DNA of 64,000 nucleotides, taken from contig CALKBV010000006.1 of NCBI GenBank assembly GCA_937775265.1, positions 339,639 through 403,638 of the forward strand, in the 5' to 3' direction. Under the pieces are notes generated by a model. It was not told the DNA's origin. It saw only the letters and a list, made by a program, of their open reading frames with translations, and searched no databases. This document shows, piece by piece, positions 54,738 to 63,473 of the stretch (positions within the stretch are counted from its first letter, which is position 1; each line of letters opens with the position of its first letter). A program made the position numbers and the translations under genes. This stretch comes from an uncultured Pseudomonadales bacterium. Its GTDB lineage: Bacteria; Pseudomonadota; Gammaproteobacteria; Pseudomonadales; Azotimanducaceae.

Positions 54738-56645
54738 TCAATGTTGCTGCGCAATATAGCCGATACCATTTTGTTTGAATGCATCAGCAATTTCTTCCAG
54801 GATTGCCGGATCATCAATCGTAGCCGGTATTTCGTAGGGCTTTGTATCAACAATTTTCCGGATGACCTGCCTTAATATCTTTCCAGACCGGGTTTTGGGC
54901 AGGCGTAGCACCCTGACAATTCGCTTAAAGCTGGCAAACGCACCTACGTCCTTGCGGACCATCGCCACCAGTTCATCTTCAAGTGTGCCTAATTCGATAT
55001 TAACTCCATCCTTAATCACTACCATCCCTACCGGCACCTGGCCTTTGTCTTTATCCTCAATACCTACCACTGCACATTCCGCCACCGCAGGATGGGCGGC
55101 AACAACCTCTTCCATTTGCCCTGTCGATAATCGATGTCCAGCAACATTAATCACATCATCGGTCCTGCCCATGATGTACAGGTAACCATCACTATCGATA
55201 TAGCCGCCATCACCGGTGTGATAATAACCTGGGTACTCACTAAGGTAAGACTCCACATAGCGCTGGTGATCCCCCCATACAGTTGGCAAGCACCCCGGAG
55301 GGAGCGGTAGCTTAATCACTACGGCGCCTTCTTCATCGGCATTTAAGGGCTCGCAGCTCTCTGAAACAACCTGAACGTCAAACCCCGGCACCGGCATCGC
55401 CACCGAACCCGCTTTGGCTTCGGCGGGCTCTAAACCCATCGGTATACAGGCGACAGGCCAACCTGTTTCGGTTTGCCACCAGTGATCAATCACAGGCACC
55501 CCCAGTATTTCGCACAGCCATTCATAGGTTGAGGGATCTGTTCGTTCACCGGCAACAAATAAGCTGCGAAGATGACTGAGGTCATACTTTGACAGCAGAC
55601 TCGCTTCAGGGTCTTCCTTTCGGATCGCACGGAAGGCCGTTGGCGCGGTGAAAAAGACATTCACTTTATAATCAGACAGAATTCGCCAAAAAGTTCCTGC
55701 ATCCGGTGTACGCACTGGTTTGCCTTCGAACAAAATTGTGGTGCAGCCAGCAAAGAGCGGCCCATAGACGATATAGGAATGACCAACGACCCAACCCACA
55801 TCAGAGGCTGCCCAGAAGACTTCCCCAGCGGCCACGTTATAGAGGTTTTTCATGCTGTAGATTAGCGCTACGGCATGGCCGCCGTTATCCCTGACCACAC
55901 CTTTTGGTTTCCCTGTCGTCCCGGAGGTGTAAAGGATATATAAAGGATGAGACGACGGGAGCGAAACAGGATCTACAGGCGCTGCCACAGCCAGCAGTGA
56001 ATCCCAATCCCTGTCCCAGGGATTGGCCATTTCCGCGACTGACTCCGGGCGCTGGTAAACAAGACAATGATCAATTTTGTGCTCACTGATTTGAAGCGCC
56101 TCATCGATCAGTGGTTTGTAGGCGATAACGTTAGAAAATTCTACGCCACAGGATGCGCACAAAATTGCTTTAGGTGTTGCATCGTCAATCCTTGTCGCCA
56201 GTTCTTTTGCGGCAAAACCGCCGAACACCACCGAATGAATAGCACCTAAGCGCGCGCATGCGAGCATGGCTATGACTGCCTGCGGAATCATGGGCATATA
56301 GATAATGACTCTATCGCCTTTACTGATACTTAACGAAGCGAGTACACCGGCAAACGTTGCGACTTCACCCCTTAACTCACTATATGTGTAAGAGGCGGTT
56401 GAATTCGTAACGGGTGAATCATAGATCAGCGCGGTCTGGTCACCGCGGCCCTGCTCTATGTGATAGTCAAGCGCCAGATAAGACGAATTAAGCTCACCGT
56501 CAGAGAACCACGCATCATTACCGTTGGTATCTTTCCCAAGCATGGAGCTAGGCGACTTATACCAGGCCACACTAGTGGCCTGCTCCGCCCAATACTCCTC
56601 GGGGTGTACCAGAGATCGTCTAAATGCTGTCTTGTAGTCATTCAC
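54738..56645 (-). CDS. prpE: Propionate-CoA ligase PrpE-like acyl-CoA synthetase
   Basis: The 635-residue AMP-forming acyl-CoA synthetase has the P-loop LYTSGTTGKPKGVVRDNGGHAVAL, adenylation block DHWWQTETGWPVACIP, YHTGDGGYIDSDGYLYIMGRTDDVINVAGHRLS by position, and the catalytic Lys near KTRSGKILRQVIRKI. The Arg-Asp-Asn-Gly-Gly-His segment after the P-loop is what I associate with PrpE rather than acetyl-CoA synthetase. It activates propionate or another short acid. Other prp genes are not in the window. Confidence 0.92.
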   Translation of the reverse strand: MNDYKTAFRRSLVHPEEYWAEQATSVAWYKSPSSMLGKDTNGNDAWFSDGELNSSYLALDYHIEQGRGDQTALIYDSPVTNSTASYTYSELRGEVATFAGVLASLSISKGDRVIIYMPMIPQAVIAMLACARLGAIHSVVFGGFAAKELATRIDDATPKAILCASCGVEFSNVIAYKPLIDEALQISEHKIDHCLVYQRPESVAEMANPWDRDWDSLLAVAAPVDPVSLPSSHPLYILYTSGTTGKPKGVVRDNGGHAVALIYSMKNLYNVAAGEVFWAASDVGWVVGHSYIVYGPLFAGCTTILFEGKPVRTPDAGTFWRILSDYKVNVFFTAPTAFRAIRKEDPEASLLSKYDLSHLRSLFVAGERTDPSTYEWLCEILGVPVIDHWWQTETGWPVACIPMGLEPAEAKAGSVAMPVPGFDVQVVSESCEPLNADEEGAVVIKLPLPPGCLPTVWGDHQRYVESYLSEYPGYYHTGDGGYIDSDGYLYIMGRTDDVINVAGHRLSTGQMEEVVAAHPAVAECAVVGIEDKDKGQVPVGMVVIKDGVNIELGTLEDELVAMVRKDVGAFASFKRIVRVLRLPKTRSGKILRQVIRKIVDTKPYEIPATIDDPAILEEIADAFKQNGIGYIAQQH

Positions 56646-56680
56646 AATGGTTCACCAATTAAAAAAACAACATACCATTA

Positions 56681-56731
56681 GGCGCTAGAAATAAAAAAGG
56701 GGCTAAAAGCCCCTTTTTTATTTCTAGCGCC
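56681..56731. terminator. 24-bp perfect palindromic bidirectional terminator
   Basis: The left arm 56681-56704 and right arm 56708-56731 are exact reverse complements over 24 bp around the loop AAA. The core GGGGCT/AGCCCC is flanked by six A and six T, so it can terminate in both directions. The right arm contains the stop codon of the upstream basic-protein gene (56724-56726). It separates that gene from prpE. Confidence 0.9.
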
Positions 56732-57236
56732 GTTTCCGGCGTTTCTTCATCGCATCCAGCTGAGCCTTATTGGGCTGGGCCCTCACTAGCTTCCGGTAGA
56801 GAAGAGACTTCTTGGAAATCTTCTTATGCTGTACATAAAAGTCGACCGCTTTCTGCCAGGCCCCCTTTAAGCCATGAAGATTGATTGACACCGTTGTATT
56901 AACGATCTTATCAAGTTTCGTTGACATGATACCAATTTGAAAAACAGGGGTACGCGTACCACTCTTTTCTGTTTTCATTCTGAACAGAATGCCACGAACT
57001 TTCCCTTTAGTATCAAACAGTGAAGATCGGGCGACTTCGGTTTTGGCTTTGGCTTGTTGCTTTGCCAAGACAGAATCTCTTGATTCCGCTTTAGCTTTTA
57101 CCTTGGCACGATCTGCGCCTCTCATTCTTTTCCCGTTTGCCTTTAACGAGAAATATTCCTGAAAAGTTTTACCCGCAATCTGACGTCTAACTCGAAACCC
57201 GTGAAACCTTGTCGTGTCCAGTAGTTCTACGCTCAT
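56724..57236 (-). CDS. Highly basic protein of unknown function (170 aa)
   Basis: The 170-residue protein is strongly basic, with a Lys/Arg/Ala-rich middle (GKRMRGADRAKVKAKAESRD) and a C-terminus ending KKRRKRR. The beginning, TTRFHGFRVRRQIAGKTFQEYFSL, recalls AP2- or integrase-arm-like beta-sheet DNA-binding segments, but I cannot place it in a family. A nucleic-acid-binding role is inferred from charge only. A clean terminator follows at its stop. Confidence 0.65.
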   Translation of the reverse strand: MSVELLDTTRFHGFRVRRQIAGKTFQEYFSLKANGKRMRGADRAKVKAKAESRDSVLAKQQAKAKTEVARSSLFDTKGKVRGILFRMKTEKSGTRTPVFQIGIMSTKLDKIVNTTVSINLHGLKGAWQKAVDFYVQHKKISKKSLLYRKLVRAQPNKAQLDAMKKRRKRR

Positions 57237-57396
57237 TTATTCTTCCTGTTTTTATCTGTTTTCGGGCGCGCCCATCCCCGCACTATCCCAGGACCGAACT
57301 TAATCCAAAGGTCAGGACAATTCGTTAAGGCGCAATAGTAACGCATATTTTCAGCCAAAGGAGAAAACTTCCGACCAATCATTGCGTTTTCCTACG

Positions 57397-58540
57397 CTAT
57401 GCACCGGCGGTGTTTACCACCGCACCGGATTCAACCAGCTCTTTAATTTCTGCTTCGCCAAGGCCTGCTTCCTGCAACACTGTTAGCGTGTCCTCTCCGG
57501 GAATACGAGAGCCATGGCTGACACCTACTTCAGACCTGGAGAACCGGGGCGCTGGCGCTGGCTGGACAATACCGTCTAATTCAATGAACGAATCTCTCGC
57601 TACGTGGTGCGGATGATTAGGAACTTCATCCAGCGCCAGCACGGGAGCGAAACAGACATCCGAACCTTCCATAATGTCGCACCACTCGTCTCTTGTTTTT
57701 GTTTTGAACACTTCAGTAAGCTCAGCCTTAAACTCAACCCACTTGCCCTGCTCCATTTGCGCGCTGAACCTGTCGACATCAAGACCAGCCTTCTCAACCA
57801 GCAGCGCATAGAACTGGGGCTCGATCGAGCCAAGAGAAATATACTTGCCATCTCTGGTCCCATAGGTGCCGTAGAAGTGAGCCCCTCCATCCAGCAAATT
57901 GGTACCGCGCTCCATGCTGAATACACCGGCTGCGTGCATGGTAAAGAACATCGACATCAAGGTTGCAGCGCCGTCGATCATCGCAGCATCCACGACCTGC
58001 CCCGTCCCCGATTTCTGTGCTTCCAACATCGCGCACACAAGACCAAAAGCCAGGAACATGCCACCCCCGCCAAAATCACCAACCAGATTAAGGGGCGGCA
58101 CGGGCTTACCACCGGCTTCGCCTATCGAATGCAGAGCGCCCGCAAGGGCAATATAGTTAATATCGTGACCGGAGGCCTGAGCCATCGGGCCTTCCTGACC
58201 CCAGCCAGTCATGCGGCCGTAGACCAGTCTTCCCATTGCGACCCATACATTCTTCCGGGCCAACACCGAGCCGCTCAGTTACCCCGGGGCGGAAACCTTC
58301 AAACAATGCATCGGATGATTCACAAAGCTTCAGGACGACTTCCCTGCCAGCAGCACTTTTAAGATCAACAGCAATGGACTTACGCCCCCTTGTCAATACA
58401 TCCGTTGGTCTGCGCGCCGGAGCGCCTGCCCGGTCTACCCTGATGACCTCTGCACCCATGTCAGAGAGCAACATCCCGCAAAATGGTCCCGGGCCAATGC
58501 CCGCAAGTTCTATGATTTTAGTACCTGTTAAAGGTCCCAT
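57397..58540 (-). CDS. CaiB/BaiF CoA-transferase, alpha-methylacyl-CoA racemase-like (frameshifted)
   Basis: The N-terminal part ([32 protein letters not shown] by position, then [30 protein letters not shown]) reads from 58540. The rest ([30 protein letters not shown] onward) is in another frame ending at 57397. The switch is near 58225, where GGGAAGACTGGTC has one base too many. Removing one A gives a 380-residue protein, the normal length. Family members epimerise 2-methylacyl-CoA, as in branched-chain or sterol side-chain oxidation. It may be a true frameshift or a sequence error. Confidence 0.88.
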
Positions 58541-58699
58541 GTGACTGACTCCACTCTAATTGGCAAAGCTGTATTTAGTCACATCCAAATTTGCAGGGCA
58601 AACGAAGGATTAATGATTGATCAGCAGATGAGGTGGCGATCAAGATGGGCTATCATTGCCGCCCCCGTCTATCCACTAGAATAAGCGAATCCCAAGACC

Positions 58700-59362
58700 A
58701 TGGACCTGTTAGAACACATTGAAATAGAACCCCCTGTCCCCGCCCGCTCAACTGTCATCTGGCTGCACGGCCTGGGTGCAGATGGTCATGATTTTGAGCA
58801 GATTGTGCCAGAATTGAAGCTTCCCGAAGACTCAAGCATTCGATTTATCTTCCCGCACGCGCCTATACGGCCAATCACCATTAACGATGGCGCTGAAATG
58901 CGCGGCTGGTATGACTTTATCCCTCATTCCGAAACAGCTGGTCATGACGACATCATTGAATCGTCAGGCCAGATCGCGGCTTTAATTGATCATGAGATAG
59001 AGCGCGGCATCCCCTCACAAAATATTTTGCTGGCAGGGTTTTCCCAGGGTGGGGTCATTGCATTACACACAGGCACGCGCTGCCAGCAAAGAATTGCCGG
59101 CATCCTGGCGATCTCAACCTACCTGCATGACTTCACCGGCACGGAAAACGACATGACCGATGCCAACCTTGCTATCCCAATCATGATGGCACACGGCACC
59201 CACGACCAGATGATTCCAATCATGCGGGCGGCAACATCACGAGAAAATTTGATCCGACTCGGCTACGACGTCCGATGGTTCGACTACCCAATGGAACATC
59301 AGATTTGCCTGGAAGAGGTCGAACAGATTGCCGCTTTCTTCCAGGAAGTCCTGCCGAAATGA
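58700..59362 (+). CDS. Carboxylesterase/phospholipase-type alpha/beta hydrolase
   Basis: The 220-residue alpha/beta hydrolase of the carboxylesterase/acyl-protein thioesterase group has VIWLHGLGADGHDFEQIVPEL, the nucleophile elbow LLAGFSQGGVIALHTG (Ser), the Asp in AHGTHDQMIPI and the His in PMEHQICLEE. Its stop overlaps the miaE start (ATGA), which implies coupling. The physiological ester is unknown. Confidence 0.93.
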   Translation: MDLLEHIEIEPPVPARSTVIWLHGLGADGHDFEQIVPELKLPEDSSIRFIFPHAPIRPITINDGAEMRGWYDFIPHSETAGHDDIIESSGQIAALIDHEIERGIPSQNILLAGFSQGGVIALHTGTRCQQRIAGILAISTYLHDFTGTENDMTDANLAIPIMMAHGTHDQMIPIMRAATSRENLIRLGYDVRWFDYPMEHQICLEEVEQIAAFFQEVLPK

Positions 59363-59937
59363 CGAGAGAAATCCAGCTAATACCAAGCTCTGGTGCCTGG
59401 CTTGAGTGTGTACTGGGTAATTTCGATGAGTTCCTCATAGACCATGCGGCTAACGAGCGCAAAGCCTCTTCCATGGCAATGTCACTCGTCGCCCACTACC
59501 CCGACAAGCCTGATTTGGTGCGTGAAATGGTAGACCTGGCGTTAGAAGAGTTAACTCATTTCAAACAGGTTATTCGCCTGATGCAGGAAAGAGGTCTTTT
59601 CATGACTCCTGACGAGAAAGACCTTTACGTCAACCAAATGCGCCACCACGTACGTGGTGACACAGAAGGTTATTTCCTGGATCGGTTACTGTCGGGCGCG
59701 GTTATTGAGGCAAGGGGTGAAGAACGGTTCCGCAAGCTTGCAGATCACCTGAAAGACGAAAAACTGAAGGTTTTTTATATGGCCCTCGCCAATGCCGAGA
59801 AAGGCCACCATCAGTTGTTTCTGCGTCTCGCTTTACAGTATTTCAACGACCAGATTGTAGACAAGCGATTAGCCGAGTGGATAGTGATGGAAAAAACCGT
59901 TATCGAAGGTATCCCCGTCCGCAGCCGCCTCCATTAG
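59359..59937 (+). CDS. miaE: tRNA 2-methylthio-cis-ribozeatin hydroxylase MiaE
   Basis: The 192-residue di-iron monooxygenase hydroxylates ms2i6A37 of tRNA. Metal-binding residues lie in HAANERKASSMAM, LALEELTHFKQVI, VIEARGEERF and NAEKGHHQLFLRLA, a four-helix ferritin-like bundle. The start at 59359 overlaps the stop of the preceding esterase; the longer open frame upstream lies inside that gene. Confidence 0.95.
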   Translation: MTREIQLIPSSGAWLECVLGNFDEFLIDHAANERKASSMAMSLVAHYPDKPDLVREMVDLALEELTHFKQVIRLMQERGLFMTPDEKDLYVNQMRHHVRGDTEGYFLDRLLSGAVIEARGEERFRKLADHLKDEKLKVFYMALANAEKGHHQLFLRLALQYFNDQIVDKRLAEWIVMEKTVIEGIPVRSRLH

Positions 59938-59941
59938 GAGA

Positions 59942-59983
59942 CCTTCACCATGAGCCCTTCACCATGAGCCCTTCACCATGAGC
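59942..59983 (+). repeat. Three perfect 14-bp tandem repeats at a start codon
   Basis: CCTTCACCATGAGC occurs three times in a row without mismatch. A ribosome-binding site (TAGGAG, overlapping the miaE stop) precedes the first copy. The first two ATGs each open a five-codon frame (Met-Ser-Pro-Ser-Pro, stop) whose TGA overlaps the next ATG; the third ATG starts the glycosyltransferase frame. Confidence 0.9.
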
Positions 59984-61267
59984 ATGGGTGCGCAGAACGA
60001 AGCGATCACCAAATACCTGGACCGATACGCAGAAGTGGAAGCAGCTATCAAGCTGCCAGGCAGGCAGTATGACTACAGCCTGGTGATTCCTGCGTTTAAT
60101 GAAGATCACCAAAGTGTGCTCAAAGTGTGGCAACAGATTAAGCCGGGCACCTCTTTCCTCGTCATCCTCGTGGTTAACAGCCATGTTGAGGAAGATCACT
60201 CAGCCCGAATGTTGATTGACGGGTTGACGAGTCATCAGCAAATTAGCCAGCTAACAGATCACGCCCAACTGGTTGAAAAAACTGACGGTGCCATGGGTCC
60301 CGATCTATTGATCATAGATCGTTTCTCCCGCGGCTACAGCATTGATAAAAAACAGGGTGTCGGCCTCGCCCGCAAGATCGGGATGGATATCGCAGCTTCC
60401 CTGATTAACCAGGGGGTGGTTTCAGGCAACTGGCTGTTTACCACTGACGCAGATGCAGAACTGCCTGAAAATTACTTCAACGTTGAAACCGGAAGTGCTG
60501 ACGCCGCTTTCATTTACCCTTTTAAACATGTCGCGCAACCAGGTCTGGAATTACCCATGCAGCTGTATGAGCTCAGCATGTTGTATTACGTCGCGGGACT
60601 TCGCTGGGCGAACTCACCCTATGCTTACCCCACTATCGGCTCCACGATCAGCTGCTCACTGGGTCGATACGCCGCAGTTCGAGGCTTTCCAAAACGAAAC
60701 ACTGGTGAAGATTTTTACCTGTTGAACAAACTGCGTAAAACCGGTGAGGTCAGACTGGCCGGTGGAGACCCCATCATCATCTCTGGAAGAATCTCAGATC
60801 GCGTCCCTATTGGCACAGGCCAGGCGATCAGAGCTATTCATGACCTGGATTCGCCCATCGCGGAATTCACGCTCGAACATCCCAGTTGTTTTTCGCAACT
60901 GAAGCGTTTCCTTGAATGGCTGAACGGTATCTCTGTCACGCAGCCAGGACGACTGTCCACTGGTGACCCCAACACCGATGACTATGTCCGACAGATTGGT
61001 CTGATTCCACACTACGAGCGCAAAAGGCAGCAGTCCCCAACGCCCGCGGTCATGCGAAAACACCTGAATGATTGGTTCGATGGCCTGAAAACCCGGCAGT
61101 TTATCCACCATTTCCGGGATCAGCACTTTGGACGGGTCACCGTCGCAGAACTGGAAAGCACCCCTTTCATGCCTGACTTGAAGGATGAAGCGCATGACCC
61201 TGATGCCGAGGTCGAAACAATAAGGGCCTCATTACATGCTTTTATCTATCACCAGAATGCTTGTTAA
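59978..61267 (+). CDS. Glycosyltransferase-like GT-A protein
   Basis: The 429-residue protein has a nucleotide-sugar-binding start YSLVIPAFNEDHQSV, a DxD-like metal site NWLFTTDADAELPENYF and an acceptor-side block RNTGEDFYLLNKLRKTGEV. These fit family-2-type glycosyltransferases. There is no membrane segment, so it is probably cytosolic. The normal ribosome-binding site is 37 nt too far upstream because of the tandem repeat. The sugar and acceptor are unknown. Confidence 0.78.
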   Translation: MSMGAQNEAITKYLDRYAEVEAAIKLPGRQYDYSLVIPAFNEDHQSVLKVWQQIKPGTSFLVILVVNSHVEEDHSARMLIDGLTSHQQISQLTDHAQLVEKTDGAMGPDLLIIDRFSRGYSIDKKQGVGLARKIGMDIAASLINQGVVSGNWLFTTDADAELPENYFNVETGSADAAFIYPFKHVAQPGLELPMQLYELSMLYYVAGLRWANSPYAYPTIGSTISCSLGRYAAVRGFPKRNTGEDFYLLNKLRKTGEVRLAGGDPIIISGRISDRVPIGTGQAIRAIHDLDSPIAEFTLEHPSCFSQLKRFLEWLNGISVTQPGRLSTGDPNTDDYVRQIGLIPHYERKRQQSPTPAVMRKHLNDWFDGLKTRQFIHHFRDQHFGRVTVAELESTPFMPDLKDEAHDPDAEVETIRASLHAFIYHQNAC

Positions 61268-61309
61268 GTGGTAGAATTAGCGCCGCTTTTAGCAGCTAAA
61301 GCACTAAAA

Positions 61310-62248
61310 ATGAACAGAATATTCATAGACGGGCAAGCCGGGACAACCGGCCTCCAGATTCACGAGCGATTATCGGTTCGAACTGACATCGAGCTCATCG
61401 AGATCGACCCTGCGGAAAGGAAAAATCCTGACGCCAAACAATCAATCATCGACCAGGCTGATGTCGTTGTCCTTTGCCTGCCCGACGATGCGGCCAGGGA
61501 AGCTGTCAGGAACACCAAAAACACCCATACCCGTTTCATCGACGCGAGTACCGCCCATCGTGTAAACCCTGACTGGACCTATGGCATGCCGGAACTGATG
61601 CCGGGCCAGCGAGAGGCCATCGCCTCAGCAAGATTGATCTCAAACCCAGGTTGTTACCCGACCGGTTTCCTCGCCACAGTAAAACCGCTGATCAGTGCAG
61701 GCGTTCTTGGACACGATGCACTCATGAGTATCAGTGCGATTTCCGGGTATAGCGGCGGTGGTCGTCAGCTGATCGAAAAATATGAATCAGAGGGTGCCAA
61801 CTGGCCGGCAAGGCCATACAGTCTGGCATTGAAACACAAGCATGTACCAGAGATGGCACAGTATGCCGGTCTCTCAACCAACCCGCTCTTCACGCCGACC
61901 GTGGGTCACTTTTATAAAGGCATGTTGGTTTCCGTGCCCATACACAAGGACCAACTGGTTAAAACCAGTTCCATTGAAAATGTCCATCAGCTCATTAGCG
62001 ATCAATATGCCACTGAGCCCTGCATCAATGTCATGCCACTTAACGACGATGCAGAACTACAGGACGGGTTCCTTAATCCAGAGGCAGCCAATGGTACAAA
62101 TCGAGTCGATGTGTTCGTTTATGGCCATAACGATCAAATGATGCTGATCGCAAGGCTAGATAACCTGGGTAAAGGCGCTGCCGGCGCTGCCGTACAAAAC
62201 CTGAACCTAATGTTGCAAGTCACAGAACTGGAGGGCTTGTCGCTATGA
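61310..62248 (+). CDS. argC: N-acetyl-gamma-glutamyl-phosphate reductase, type 2
   Basis: The 312-residue short-type AGPR has the NADP-binding start RIFIDGQAGTTGLQIHERLS and active-site Cys in ISNPGCYPTGFLATVKPL. The GYSGGGRQLIEKYE block is typical. The length matches type 2 (about 310). The ATG at 61310 is the family start; an upstream GTG at 61268 is less likely. It is upstream of and overlaps an aminotransferase gene by 4 nt. Confidence 0.94.
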   Translation: MNRIFIDGQAGTTGLQIHERLSVRTDIELIEIDPAERKNPDAKQSIIDQADVVVLCLPDDAAREAVRNTKNTHTRFIDASTAHRVNPDWTYGMPELMPGQREAIASARLISNPGCYPTGFLATVKPLISAGVLGHDALMSISAISGYSGGGRQLIEKYESEGANWPARPYSLALKHKHVPEMAQYAGLSTNPLFTPTVGHFYKGMLVSVPIHKDQLVKTSSIENVHQLISDQYATEPCINVMPLNDDAELQDGFLNPEAANGTNRVDVFVYGHNDQMMLIARLDNLGKGAAGAAVQNLNLMLQVTELEGLSL

Positions 62249-63470
62249 CGGATCCTCGCGCAAGACAATCAGAATTACTGGATATTTTTGACACCTATAT
62301 AGATGCTGGACTGAAGCTCGACCTCACGCGAGGGAAACCTGCCGCTGAACAACTGGACCTGTCCAACGACCTGGATGGCATTCTTGAGGGTTTCTACCTG
62401 TTGCAGGGTGGCACAGATGTGCGCAACTACGGCGGTATCCTCGGCATTCCAGAGGCACGGCAACTAGGTGCTGAGTTTATGGAGCAAAATCCGAGCAAGT
62501 GATGGTGGGCGGCAACAGCAGCCTTAACCTGATGTATCAATATGTTGAACACATGATGGCGCATTGGGGCGGTGAACCCGTCAAGTTTCTCTGCCCGGTA
62601 CCCGGCTATGACCGGCACTTCACCATCTGCGAACATTTCGATATTGAAATGATCACGGTACCGCTGAATGATGATGGCCCGGACATGCAGCAGGTGAAGG
62701 AACTCGTCTCAAAGGATGCCGCTATTAAAGGTATCTGGTGTGTTCCCAAATATTCCAACCCGACGGGCAACACCTACTCGAAAGAAGTCGTTGAGCAGTT
62801 CGCGGAAATCCCCAAGGTCGCCGGTGATAACTTCAGGGTCTTCTGGGACAACGCCTACGCAGTTCATGATCTGGTGGAACAGGGTGATGAACTCCCCAGC
62901 CTAATGACTGCTGCTGAGAAAGCTGGCACAACAGACAATATCGTTATGCTGGGTTCAACCTCGAAGGTCACTTTTGCGGGCGCAGGCATTTCTTTCCTGG
63001 CCACCAGCACATCTCAGCTTGCCGCTTTTGAAAAATTTCTTTCGGACCAAATGATTGGCTTCGACAAGGTTAACCAACTGCGTCATGTTCGTTTCCTGAA
63101 AGACATCGATGGCATCAAGGCCCACATGGCAAAGCACCGGGACATTATCAAGCCGAAGTTCGACCTGGTACTGAAGAAGCTTGAGGAGCATCTGGCAGGA
63201 AAAAATATGGCAAGCTGGAACAGCCCACGTGGTGGTTACTTCATCTCACTGGACACACGCCCCGGGCTCGCCACGACCATTATCAGCATGGCCGCAGATG
63301 CGGGGGTCAAACTGACCCCTGCGGGGGCAACTTTCCCCTACGGCAAGGATCCGGAGAATACGAACATCCGCCTCGCCCCAACTTTCCCAGGGCTGGCCGA
63401 GCTCGAGAGCGCCATGGACGTGTTTGTCACCTGCGTGGAGCTTGCATCCCTGAACGCTGAACTGGATTAA
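62245..63470 (+). CDS. PLP-dependent class I aminotransferase, aspartate type (frameshifted)
   Basis: The N-terminal part (LDLTRGKPAAEQLDLSNDLDGIL) ends at a TGA at 62500. Reading on in the next frame gives EQVMVGGNSSLNLMYQYVEHMM and a full aminotransferase to 63470, with KYSNPTGNTYSKEVVEQ and PLP Lys in MLGSTSKVTFAGAGISFL. The total length of 1226 nt is one base short of a multiple of three. The missing base is near CCGAGCAAGTGATGG. With it restored the protein is about 408 residues, of the PF12897-like aspartate aminotransferase group. Sequence error or pseudogene. Confidence 0.85.
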
Positions 63471-63473
63471 CCG

